A stretch of DNA of 20,377 nt from CAZGUH01 sp964529005. GTDB taxonomy: Bacteria; Actinomycetota; Acidimicrobiia; Acidimicrobiales; Ilumatobacteraceae. The stretch lies in assembly GCA_964529005.1 (NCBI GenBank), contig CAZGUH010000059.1, positions 1 through 20,377 of the forward strand. The letters run 5' to 3'. The first letter of the stretch is position 1. Every line of letters starts with the position of its first letter. The notes beneath the pieces are model-generated. The model did not search any database, was not told the DNA's origin, and saw nothing but the letters and a program-made list of their open reading frames with translations. Made by a program: the position numbers and the translations under genes. This document shows, piece after piece, positions 14,315 through 20,360 of the stretch.

Positions 14315-16264
14315 CTACCGGGCGTCGTCTCCGGCCACCGACGGCTCCATCGCCCAGCCGAACATCGCCAGGATCGCGATCGCGGCCCCGGCCGCGCACA
14401 GCCACAGCTGGTAGATGACGCCGTAGGCGATGATCGGCAGCGAGAAGGCGAGCACGATCGGCCAGTACGACGGCGACGGCATGTGGATGTGGGCGTCGGC
14501 GTCGCGCTCCTGCGCGTCGTGAAGCTCCTCGGCGGTCGCGATCCGCCGCAGGCCGCCGTTCTCGTCCTCGGCGTACTTGCGGTGGAAGAACTCGTCGAGC
14601 GTGTGCACGGTGGGGATGGCGTCGAAGTTGTGCTCCTTCGGCGGGTTGGTGGTCAGCCACTCCAGGCTGCGGGCATCCCACGGGTCTGCGGGTGCGCGCA
14701 GCCTCCGCCGGGCGCCGGTGTGCGTCCGGACGACGTTGACGATGAACATCAAGATGCCGGTGGCGAGGATGAACGATCCGATCGAGGCGACCGTGTTCCA
14801 GAAGTTGAGGTTGAAGAACCCCTCTCCGGCGCGGTTGTCGGTCGTCACGTACATCCGGCGCGGCTGGCCTTGCAGCCCGAGGATGTGCATCGGCGCGAAC
14901 GTCATGTTCATCCCGACGATCATCAACCAGAAGTTCACCTTGCCCAGCCGCTCGTCGAGCAGCCGCCCGAAGACCTTCGGCCACCAGTAGTAGAAGCCGG
15001 CGAAGAGGCCGAGCACGGTGCCGCCGAAGAGCACGTAGTGGATGTGGGCGACGATGTAGTACGTGTCGGTCTGTTGCGTGTCCGAGGGGGACACGGCGTG
15101 CGTCACGCCCGACAGGCCGCCGATCGTGAACTCGACGACCATGCCGATCGCGAACATCATCGCCACGGAGAACCGCAGCTTTCCGCCCCACATCGTGAGC
15201 GTCCAGTTGACGATCTTCACGCCGGTCGGCACGGCGATCGCCATGGTCGCCACCGAGAACACGGCCACGCTCATCGGCCCGAGGCCGCTGGCGAACATGT
15301 GGTGTGCCCACACACCCCATCCCATGAAGCCGATCGCGACCCCCGAGAACACCATGAAGGGATAGCCGAACAGCGGCTTGCGGGAGAAGACCGGCATCAC
15401 CTCGCTGATGATGCCGAACGTCGGCATGATCAGGATGTAGACCTCCGGGTGGCCGAAGACCCAGAAGAGGTGCTGCCACAGCAGCGGATCGGCGCCGAGC
15501 GAGACGTCGAAGAACGTCGCTCCGAACGAGCGATGGAACGTCAGCAGGAACAGCGCCACCGTCAGCACCGGCACGGCGAACAGCAGCATCACCTGGGTCA
15601 CCAGCTGCATCCAGGTGAAGATCGGCATCTTCATCATCGACATGCCCGGGGCGCGCATGTTGAGCACGGTGACGATCAGGTTGACCGCCCCGACGAGCGA
15701 TGCGATGCCGGTGATCTGGATGCCGAGCGCCCAGAAGTCGACGCCGTGGCCGGGTGAGAATGCGACCCCCGAGTTGGGCGCGTACATGAACCATCCCCCG
15801 TCGGCCCCTCCGCCGAGCAGCCAGGAGGAGTTGACGAACAGACCTCCCGCCAGGAAGCACCAGAAGCTGAACGCGTTGAGGCGCGGGAACGCGACGTCGC
15901 GAGCGCCGATCTGGAGCGGGACGAGATAGTTCGCCAAGCCCGCGAACATCGGCATCGCGAACAGGAAGATCATCGTCGTCGCGTGCATCGTGAACAGCTG
16001 GTTGTAGGTGTCCGCGCTGACGACCTTGCCTTCCGGCGCGGCCAGCTGGGCGCGGATCAGCAGCGCCTCGATGCCGCCGACGAGGAAGAACGTCAGCGAC
16101 GCCGCCCCGTACATGATGCCGATGCGCTTGTGGTCGACGGTGAACAGCCACGATCGCCATCCCCTCGCCGTCAGGGGACGGGCGAAGACGCCTTCGGGTG
16201 ATTCGGACTCCTGTCGCGCCGGCAGGCCCGAGCCGAGCTCGCGATCGGCCTCGACCGCCGTCAT
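14315..16264 (-). CDS. ctaD: Cytochrome c oxidase subunit I (aa3/caa3, A1 type) with C-terminal extension
   Basis: Catalytic membrane subunit of a haem-copper oxygen reductase, 649 residues. Haem a and a3 and copper B ligands are visible: His94 in TMHATTMI, His272 and Tyr276 in GHPEVYI, His321/His322 in WAHHMF, and His407/His409 in AHIHYVLFGG. Proton-channel residues Asp123 (GARDVAFPR), Glu274 and Lys350 (PTGVK) mark it as type A1. After the twelve core helices the chain continues with a soluble linker (DPWDARSLEWLTTNPP) and two more spans (600-638), resembling a subunit IV/CtaF-like extension. The ATG at 16264 gives the normal N-terminus; the frame also reads upstream through the repeat region, without meaning. 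Subunits II and III are not in the window. It diverges from the PAS gene across 16265-16365. Confidence 0.97.
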   Translation of the reverse strand: MTAVEADRELGSGLPARQESESPEGVFARPLTARGWRSWLFTVDHKRIGIMYGAASLTFFLVGGIEALLIRAQLAAPEGKVVSADTYNQLFTMHATTMIFLFAMPMFAGLANYLVPLQIGARDVAFPRLNAFSFWCFLAGGLFVNSSWLLGGGADGGWFMYAPNSGVAFSPGHGVDFWALGIQITGIASLVGAVNLIVTVLNMRAPGMSMMKMPIFTWMQLVTQVMLLFAVPVLTVALFLLTFHRSFGATFFDVSLGADPLLWQHLFWVFGHPEVYILIMPTFGIISEVMPVFSRKPLFGYPFMVFSGVAIGFMGWGVWAHHMFASGLGPMSVAVFSVATMAIAVPTGVKIVNWTLTMWGGKLRFSVAMMFAIGMVVEFTIGGLSGVTHAVSPSDTQQTDTYYIVAHIHYVLFGGTVLGLFAGFYYWWPKVFGRLLDERLGKVNFWLMIVGMNMTFAPMHILGLQGQPRRMYVTTDNRAGEGFFNLNFWNTVASIGSFILATGILMFIVNVVRTHTGARRRLRAPADPWDARSLEWLTTNPPKEHNFDAIPTVHTLDEFFHRKYAEDENGGLRRIATAEELHDAQERDADAHIHMPSPSYWPIVLAFSLPIIAYGVIYQLWLCAAGAAIAILAMFGWAMEPSVAGDDAR

Positions 16265-16365
16265 GATCCCACCACCACGTGACGCATGCGTCTCCCTTCG
16301 TGCGGCTGCTTCGTGATAACTTCTAGCATCTACTAGATAAACAAGCCAAACGCCGGGGACGCCAC
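16265..16365. promoter_or_regulatory. Divergent promoter region with TCTAG-N6-CTAGA palindrome
   Basis: This 101-base gap separates ctaD and the PAS gene. The local sequence 16316-16345 is AT-rich in contrast with its surroundings, as expected of a promoter. At 16322-16337 TCTAG and CTAGA are perfect inverted arms around six bases. TAGATA (16334-16339) could be a -10 box for the PAS gene, overlapping the right arm, so a protein bound here would block or control transcription. GGGGAC precedes the PAS GTG as ribosome site. Confidence 0.5.
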
Positions 16366-17109
16366 GTGACCACTCCCGACACGGATCACCGCGACACCGC
16401 CCGCCCGCCGATCGAGGCCAGCTCTCGAATGGAGGCCCAATCTCCGATCGAGGCCCAATCTCCGATCGCGGCCCAATCTCCGATCGAGGNNNNNNNNNNN
16501 NNNNNNNNNNNNNNNNNNNNNNNNNNNNNNNNNNNNNNNNNNNNNNNNNNNNNNNNNNNNNNNNNNNNNNNNNNNNNNNNNNNNNNNNNGGCCCAATCTC
16601 CGATCGAGGAGGGTGGCGAGAGCCCGTGCTTCGCCGCGCTCGAGGGCGATCCTGAGGACGCCGCAGCACGCCAGCTCGACGACCGCTCGCTCGCGTCTCT
16701 CGTGCGACGCTTGGCCGACGCGGTGATCGTCGCCGACGCCGACGGCACGATCGTGCTGTGGAACGACGCCGCCGAGCGGCTCTTCGGCTGGCCCGCCTAT
16801 TTCGCGGTCGGGCGCTCGCTCGACCTGATCATCCCGGCGCGGCATCGTGCACGGCACTGGGAGGGGTACCACCGAACGATGTCCACCGGGCGCACGGCGT
16901 ACCGCGATCGCCTGCTGGAGGTTCCCGCGCTCCACCGCGACGGCCACACCATCTCGATCGCCTTCACCGTGACGCCGCTGCCGGCCGCCCCGCCCGATCG
17001 AGGTCTGCGCGGGATCGCCGCGGTCGTCCGCGACGACACCGCGCGCCGAGCGGAGCTGCGGCAGCTGCGCGCCGAGGTCGAGGCCCTTCGCCCGCGGACG
17101 GCGCCATGA
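16366..17109 (+). CDS. PAS-domain protein with N-terminal AQSPIE tandem repeat (contains assembly gap)
   Basis: GTG-initiated gene with ribosome site GGGGAC. The N-terminal part is a low-complexity tract of hexapeptides (ARPPIE, ASSRME, AQSPIE, AQSPIA, AQSPIE, gap, AQSPIE) whose true copy number is hidden by 100 N. A single PAS domain follows, from about LASLVRRLADAVIVADADG through NDAAERLFGW, GRSLDLIIPARHR, and the closing strands ISIAFTVTPLP and GIAAVVRDDTARR, and then a short predicted coiled coil (AELRQLRAEVEALRP). There is no kinase, cyclase, HTH or other output domain. PAS domains sense haem, flavin, redox state or small ligands and mediate protein contacts. The reading frame agrees on both sides of the gap, but only because the placeholder length allows it. 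The stop overlaps the next ATG (ATGA). Confidence 0.8.
   Translation: MTTPDTDHRDTARPPIEASSRMEAQSPIEAQSPIAAQSPIEXXXXXXXXXXXXXXXXXXXXXXXXXXXXXXXXXXAQSPIEEGGESPCFAALEGDPEDAAARQLDDRSLASLVRRLADAVIVADADGTIVLWNDAAERLFGWPAYFAVGRSLDLIIPARHRARHWEGYHRTMSTGRTAYRDRLLEVPALHRDGHTISIAFTVTPLPAAPPDRGLRGIAAVVRDDTARRAELRQLRAEVEALRPRTAP
16399..16608 (+). repeat. 18-bp in-frame tandem repeat encoding AQSPIE, interrupted by gap
   Basis: The unit GCCCAATCTCCGATCGAG occurs intact at 16435-16452 and 16471-16488, with one base change at 16453-16470, and again after the gap at 16591-16608. Degenerate copies encoding ARPPIE (16399-16416) and ASSRME (16417-16434) lie at the left. Near-identity of copies explains why assembly failed here. 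Confidence 0.93.
16490..16589. other. Assembly gap (100 N)
   Basis: Exactly 100 undetermined bases, the customary placeholder for a gap of unknown size, lying inside the 18-bp repeat. The distance between repeat registers on either side (102 bases) is not a multiple of 18, so the placeholder is not the real length. Confidence 0.97.
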
Positions 17110-17222
17110 GACCCGACGACGGCGTCCCAGGCGATCGTCCACGCCATCCGGCCGCGCCGGCAGCCATGCTGATCGTGCTCACCATCGTCGTGGTGATGCT
17201 GCTCGCTGTGGCGTCGATGTAG
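17106..17222 (+). CDS. Small single-span membrane protein, 38 residues
   Basis: A short gene too small for usual ORF cut-offs. Its ATG overlaps the PAS stop as ATGA, the same coupling used elsewhere in this window. The product has a polar, proline- and arginine-containing N-terminal half (MRPDDGVPGDRPRHPAAPAA) followed by one hydrophobic helix (MLIVLTIVVVMLLAVASM) ending at the stop, so it should be a tail-anchored or single-pass inner-membrane peptide. It lies 35 bases before the winged-helix regulator and beside an oxidase gene, so it might be a small oxidase-associated subunit or a membrane tether for the PAS protein. I recognise no family. Codon use is GC-rich like its neighbours. Confidence 0.6.
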   Translation: MRPDDGVPGDRPRHPAAPAAMLIVLTIVVVMLLAVASM

Positions 17223-17257
17223 GCGGTCCCTCGTAGGATCGGGAGAAGGTGAATCCG

Positions 17258-18079
17258 ATGGGTCAGACCGGTGCGCAGCATCCAGCAACGAACGACATCG
17301 CGACCGCTGCCGCGGCAAATCGCGTGCAGCAGCAGGCGCGTGCGCTCGGCGACCCCACGCGCCATGCCATCTTCCGCCACATCGCGACGGCGGGACGGCC
17401 GCTCGGCGTCGCCGAGCTCAACCGCACGTTCGCGTTCAACCACAACGCGATCCGTCAACACCTCGCCAAGCTGCTCGACGCCGGGCTGATCACCGAGAGC
17501 AAGGCCCCGCGGAGCACGCCCGGCCGACCGCAGCTCGTCTACGCCATCAACCCCGCGGTCGAAGGGCAGTGGGGCACCAAGGGGCCCTACGAGCGGCTGG
17601 CCCGCCTTCTCGTCGAGATCATCCGCAGCGGTGAGACGCCACAGCAGGTGGGACGCAGGGTCGCCGACGAGTTCCGGGTCGCCTCGCCGTCGGGCGACGT
17701 GCTCGCCGACATCGCTGCCGCGATGGCTCGGCAAGGTTTCGCTCCGGAGGTCGTACGCACGAGCCGCGGCGGCGAGGTCGTGCTGAACGAGTGCCCGTTC
17801 TCCGCCACCGTGCTCACCGATCGCGACACCGTCTGCTCACTGCACCTGGGCATCGCCGAGGGCCTCGCCGAACACACCGACGGCGCGGTGCACGAGCTCG
17901 TCGCCTACGACCCGGTCGAGGCCGGGTGCCGGATCCGCGTCGTCATCGACGGCGCGCCAGCGGGCCAACGCTCGTCCGGCCGGCTGGCGCTGCGCAAGAA
18001 CCGGACGCCACGAATGTCCGGTCAGGACCGGCCGGCCACCGCGGACCCGACCCGCCCGCGCCGGCGGCGCGCGTCCTGA
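17258..18079 (+). CDS. Winged-helix regulator with three-cysteine C-terminal domain (COG2345/SufR-like)
   Basis: A 273-residue ArsR/MarR-like regulator. The winged helix (about 23-100) reads ARALGDPTRHAIFRHI, LGVAELNRTFAFNHNAIRQHLAKLLDAGLI and GRPQLVYAI. The C-terminal domain contains NECPFS (Cys179), TVCSLHLGIAEGLAE (Cys193) and EAGCRIRV (Cys224), the pattern of the SufR-like family, whose cysteines hold a [4Fe-4S] cluster in characterised members. Family members often end this motif in CC; here one cysteine is glycine. A basic tail (about 240-273) follows. ATG at 17258 is favoured because AAGG is eight bases upstream; GTG at 17249 is the alternative. It may bind the TCTAG palindrome and adjust oxidase expression to redox or iron-sulphur status; this is inference from position. 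Confidence 0.85.
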   Translation: MGQTGAQHPATNDIATAAAANRVQQQARALGDPTRHAIFRHIATAGRPLGVAELNRTFAFNHNAIRQHLAKLLDAGLITESKAPRSTPGRPQLVYAINPAVEGQWGTKGPYERLARLLVEIIRSGETPQQVGRRVADEFRVASPSGDVLADIAAAMARQGFAPEVVRTSRGGEVVLNECPFSATVLTDRDTVCSLHLGIAEGLAEHTDGAVHELVAYDPVEAGCRIRVVIDGAPAGQRSSGRLALRKNRTPRMSGQDRPATADPTRPRRRRAS

Positions 18080-18098
18080 CTGCCCTGCCGCGGTCGCG

Positions 18099-19016
18099 TC
18101 AGCTTTCCCCTGCGGCACGCAACACGGCGCGCGCCCGCTCGGCCAGCGGCTCGTCGACCATCTGGCCTTCGAAGGCGATCGCCCCTCGGCCCTCTGCCAT
18201 CGCCGCCTCGTACGCTGCGAGCAGGCGGCTGGCGCGATCGATCTCCTCCGGGCCCGGCGTGAACGCCTCGTTGGCGAGCTTGACCTGTGCCGGGTGGATG
18301 CACAGCTTGCCCGAGTAGCCCATCGCCCGTGCTTCGGCGCACTCGCGCACGAAGCGTGCCTCGTCGCCGAACGCGGCGACGACGATGTCGAGCACGGGCA
18401 CCCCGCCGAGGCGCGCGGCCAACGCCACGTGGGCGCGGGCGTAGGCGACTTCGGCGTTGTCTTCCCGGCGCAGCCCACCCATGTCGGCGGTGAAGTCCTC
18501 GGCGCCGAAGTAACCGGCCACGACCCGCCGATGAGCGAGCAACGGCCGAGCGTCGGCGACCCCGAGCGCGGTCTCGATGCCGGCCACGATCCCGACGCCG
18601 CCCAACCCCGCGGCATCCAGCGCAGCGGCGACACGATCGGCCTCCTCCACCGTCTCCAGCTTCGGCACCACCACCGCGGCGAGACCGGCGGCGAGACCAT
18701 CGGTGACATCCTCGGCGAACCACGCGGAGGACGGTGAGTTCACCCGGACGAGCACGGACGGGCCGTTGGCGAGGCCGAGCAGGGACTCGGCGCCCGCCCG
18801 GGCGAGCGGCCGTGCGGCGGGCTTCTCGCTGGCCGGCACGGCGTCCTCGAGATCGAGCACGACCACGTCGGCGGCGGCCCTCGGCGCCTTGGCGACAAGC
18901 TCGGGGCGATTCGCCGGCATGAACAGCGCGCTGCGCCAGCGACGGGGCGCGCCGCTCGCCTCCGTCCGCCCGGCGGTGGCCGAGGTGGCGACGGCGGACC
19001 GTCCTTCAGCTGTCAT
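18099..19016 (-). CDS. CitE-like CoA-ester lyase (HpcH/HpaI aldolase family)
   Basis: TIM-barrel lyase of 305 residues related to citrate lyase beta, malyl-CoA, beta-methylmalyl-CoA and citramalyl-CoA lyases. Visible features are RSALFMPANRPEL (28-40), VVLDLEDAVP (52-61), the substrate arginine in VRVN (Arg91), VPKLET (118-122), the metal-binding glutamate in GIETALG (Glu148), the metal-binding aspartate region GAEDFTADMGG (171-181) and GKLCIHPAQV. It would cleave or form a 3-hydroxyacyl-CoA, giving an acyl-CoA and glyoxylate or pyruvate. ATG at 19016 has GGAGGAG eight bases upstream; GTG at 19025 would overlap that site. It follows the acyl-CoA dehydrogenase on the same strand after 137 bases. 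With the MaoC gene it resembles sets handling mesaconyl- or methylmalyl-CoA. Confidence 0.93.
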   Translation of the reverse strand: MTAEGRSAVATSATAGRTEASGAPRRWRSALFMPANRPELVAKAPRAAADVVVLDLEDAVPASEKPAARPLARAGAESLLGLANGPSVLVRVNSPSSAWFAEDVTDGLAAGLAAVVVPKLETVEEADRVAAALDAAGLGGVGIVAGIETALGVADARPLLAHRRVVAGYFGAEDFTADMGGLRREDNAEVAYARAHVALAARLGGVPVLDIVVAAFGDEARFVRECAEARAMGYSGKLCIHPAQVKLANEAFTPGPEEIDRASRLLAAYEAAMAEGRGAIAFEGQMVDEPLAERARAVLRAAGES

Positions 19017-19124
19017 CGTGCCCACTCCTCCGTCGATGGTGCGCTCGGTCGAACGAGCGGGCAGTCTGCCTCAGAAGATCCCGCGCGTCGAACCGCCGAC
19101 GGCGGCGTCCTCGACGTGCTGGCC
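19017..19124 (-). promoter_or_regulatory. Leader/regulatory region of the CitE-like gene with two abutting palindromes
   Basis: CGCTCG-GTCGAA-CGAGCG (19042-19059, 6-bp arms) directly abuts GGCAG-T-CTGCC (19060-19070, 5-bp arms), about 26 bases ahead of the CitE-like start. They may be operators or leader hairpins. The hairpin after the dehydrogenase (19125-19149) suggests this gene has its own promoter here, though I see no clear -10/-35 pair. Confidence 0.35.
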
Positions 19125-19149
19125 GCCGGCCGGGGTGATGCCGGCCGGC
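19125..19149 (-). terminator. Hairpin just after the acyl-CoA dehydrogenase stop
   Basis: GCCGGCCGG and CCGGCCGGC make a perfect 9-bp stem around a 7-base loop, starting five bases past the dehydrogenase stop codon. No U-tract follows. The stem core is identical to that of the hairpin at 14280-14308. Confidence 0.5.
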
Positions 19150-19153
19150 CGCG

Positions 19154-20323
19154 TCAGGACGAACCGCGGGCGGTGATCGCGCGCCCGACGATCTCCTTCA
19201 TGATCTCGCTCGTTCCCCCGTGGATCGTCTGGATGCGGCTGTCGACCCACGCCCGGGCGATCGGGTACTCGCGCATGTATCCGTATCCGCCGTGCAGCTG
19301 CACACACCGGTCGACGACTCTGACCTGCAGCTCGGTGCACCACATCTTCGCTGCTGCGGCCTGTTCCGCGGAGAGCCGGCACTGGAGATGGAGCTCGATG
19401 CACCGATCGATGTACACCTGGGCCACCTGGACCTCGGTGCTCAGGTCGGCGAGCACGAACCGGCTGTTCTGGAACGTGGAGATCGGCTGGCCGAAAGCGC
19501 GGCGTGACGACGTGTACTCCAACGTCCAGTCCAGCGCCGCTTGGCAGACGGCGACGGCGGTGACCGCGATGCTCAGGCGCTCCTGCGCGAGGTTCCTCAT
19601 GAGATAGGTGAACCCCTCGCCCTCCTCACCGAGAAGGTTCGCGGCCGGCACCTCGACGGAGTCGAAGAACAGCTCCGCCGTGTCCTGGGCGTGCAAGCCC
19701 ACCTTGTCGAGGTTCCGCCCGCGCTCGAACCCCTTCATCCCTCGCTCCACGACCAGCAGGCTCATGCCGCGATGCCCCCGGTCGGGATCGGTCTTCACCA
19801 CCACCACGACGAGATCGCTGTTGATGCCGTTCGAGATGAAGGTCTTCGCCCCGTCGACGACGTAGGTGTCGCCACGGCGCGTCGCGCTCGTGCGGATGCC
19901 GCGCAGGTCGCTCCCGGCGTTGGGCTCGGTCATCGCGATGGCCGTGATCCGCTCGCCGGTGACGACACCCGGCAGCCAACGCTGCTTCTGCTCCTCCGAG
20001 GCGAACTCGAGGAGGTACGGAAGCACGATGTCGTTGTGGACGATGAACCCGTTGCCGCTCCCGCCGACACCGTGCAGGCCGACCTCCTCGGCGATGATGG
20101 CGTTGAACCGGTAGTCGTCGCAGCCCCCTCCCCCGAACCTCTCCGGCGCCGCCATCGCCAGGAAGCCGTGGCGGCCGGCGTCCAGCCAGAGCTCGCGAGG
20201 GGTGATCTGCTCCTGCTCCCACTGCTCGTGGTGCGGCAGGATCACCGATCGCAACCAGCCCCGGAACGCGCTGCGGAACTGGTCGTGCTCCTCATCGAAG
20301 ATCGTCCGAGGGATGTCACGCAC
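19154..20323 (-). CDS. Acyl-CoA dehydrogenase, long-chain (LCAD)-type active site
   Basis: FAD-dependent dehydrogenase of 389 residues that makes a 2,3-enoyl-CoA from a saturated acyl-CoA and passes electrons to ETF. It shows MTEPNAGSDLRG (131-142), the FAD-binding segment RRAFGQPISTFQNSRF, CVQLHGGYGYMREYP, and the C-terminal IHGGTSEIMKEIVGR. At the position where MCAD and SCAD keep the catalytic glutamate (xxGTSEI) there is glycine; instead Glu248 in LAQERLSIA matches the alternative base of LCAD and isovaleryl-CoA dehydrogenases. The GTG at 20323 gives the family-typical start MRDIPRTIFDEEHDQFR, and no in-frame ATG lies upstream. No ribosome site is visible, so translation may be leaderless. 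It lies divergent to a probable biotin carboxylase, suggesting branched-chain acyl-CoA (leucine- or terpenoid-type) breakdown. Confidence 0.95.
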   Translation of the reverse strand: MRDIPRTIFDEEHDQFRSAFRGWLRSVILPHHEQWEQEQITPRELWLDAGRHGFLAMAAPERFGGGGCDDYRFNAIIAEEVGLHGVGGSGNGFIVHNDIVLPYLLEFASEEQKQRWLPGVVTGERITAIAMTEPNAGSDLRGIRTSATRRGDTYVVDGAKTFISNGINSDLVVVVVKTDPDRGHRGMSLLVVERGMKGFERGRNLDKVGLHAQDTAELFFDSVEVPAANLLGEEGEGFTYLMRNLAQERLSIAVTAVAVCQAALDWTLEYTSSRRAFGQPISTFQNSRFVLADLSTEVQVAQVYIDRCIELHLQCRLSAEQAAAAKMWCTELQVRVVDRCVQLHGGYGYMREYPIARAWVDSRIQTIHGGTSEIMKEIVGRAITARGSS

Positions 20324-20360
20324 GTCGTGGACAATGACAGACGCGACCCATGCTGCTCAA
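20324..20360 (-). promoter_or_regulatory. Candidate promoter giving a leaderless acyl-CoA dehydrogenase transcript
   Basis: On the minus strand TTGAGC (complement of 20355-20360) and CATTGT (complement of 20331-20336) are 18 bases apart. The GTG start begins seven bases after the second box, where transcription would be expected to start. The -35 box lies inside the divergent gene's first codons. The boxes match consensus only partly. Confidence 0.3.

Noticed and set aside
16399..16608. CRISPR array
   Set aside because: Units are 18 bp and directly contiguous without unique spacers, and they are in frame with a coding region; no cas genes are near.
16265..16669. Upstream extension of the ctaD frame through the AQSPIE repeat
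   Set aside because: It is open only because the 18-bp unit lacks stops in this frame; the oxidase N-terminus is complete at 16264 and the region carries promoter-like sequence.
18057..18071. 6-bp GC hairpin near the end of the winged-helix regulator gene
   Set aside because: It is wholly inside the arginine-coding tail, with a 3-base loop; composition alone can explain it.
19071..19403. 110-codon minus-strand frame between the CitE-like and dehydrogenase genes
   Set aside because: Most of it overlaps the acyl-CoA dehydrogenase in another frame; the non-overlapping part carries hairpins and shows no protein features.
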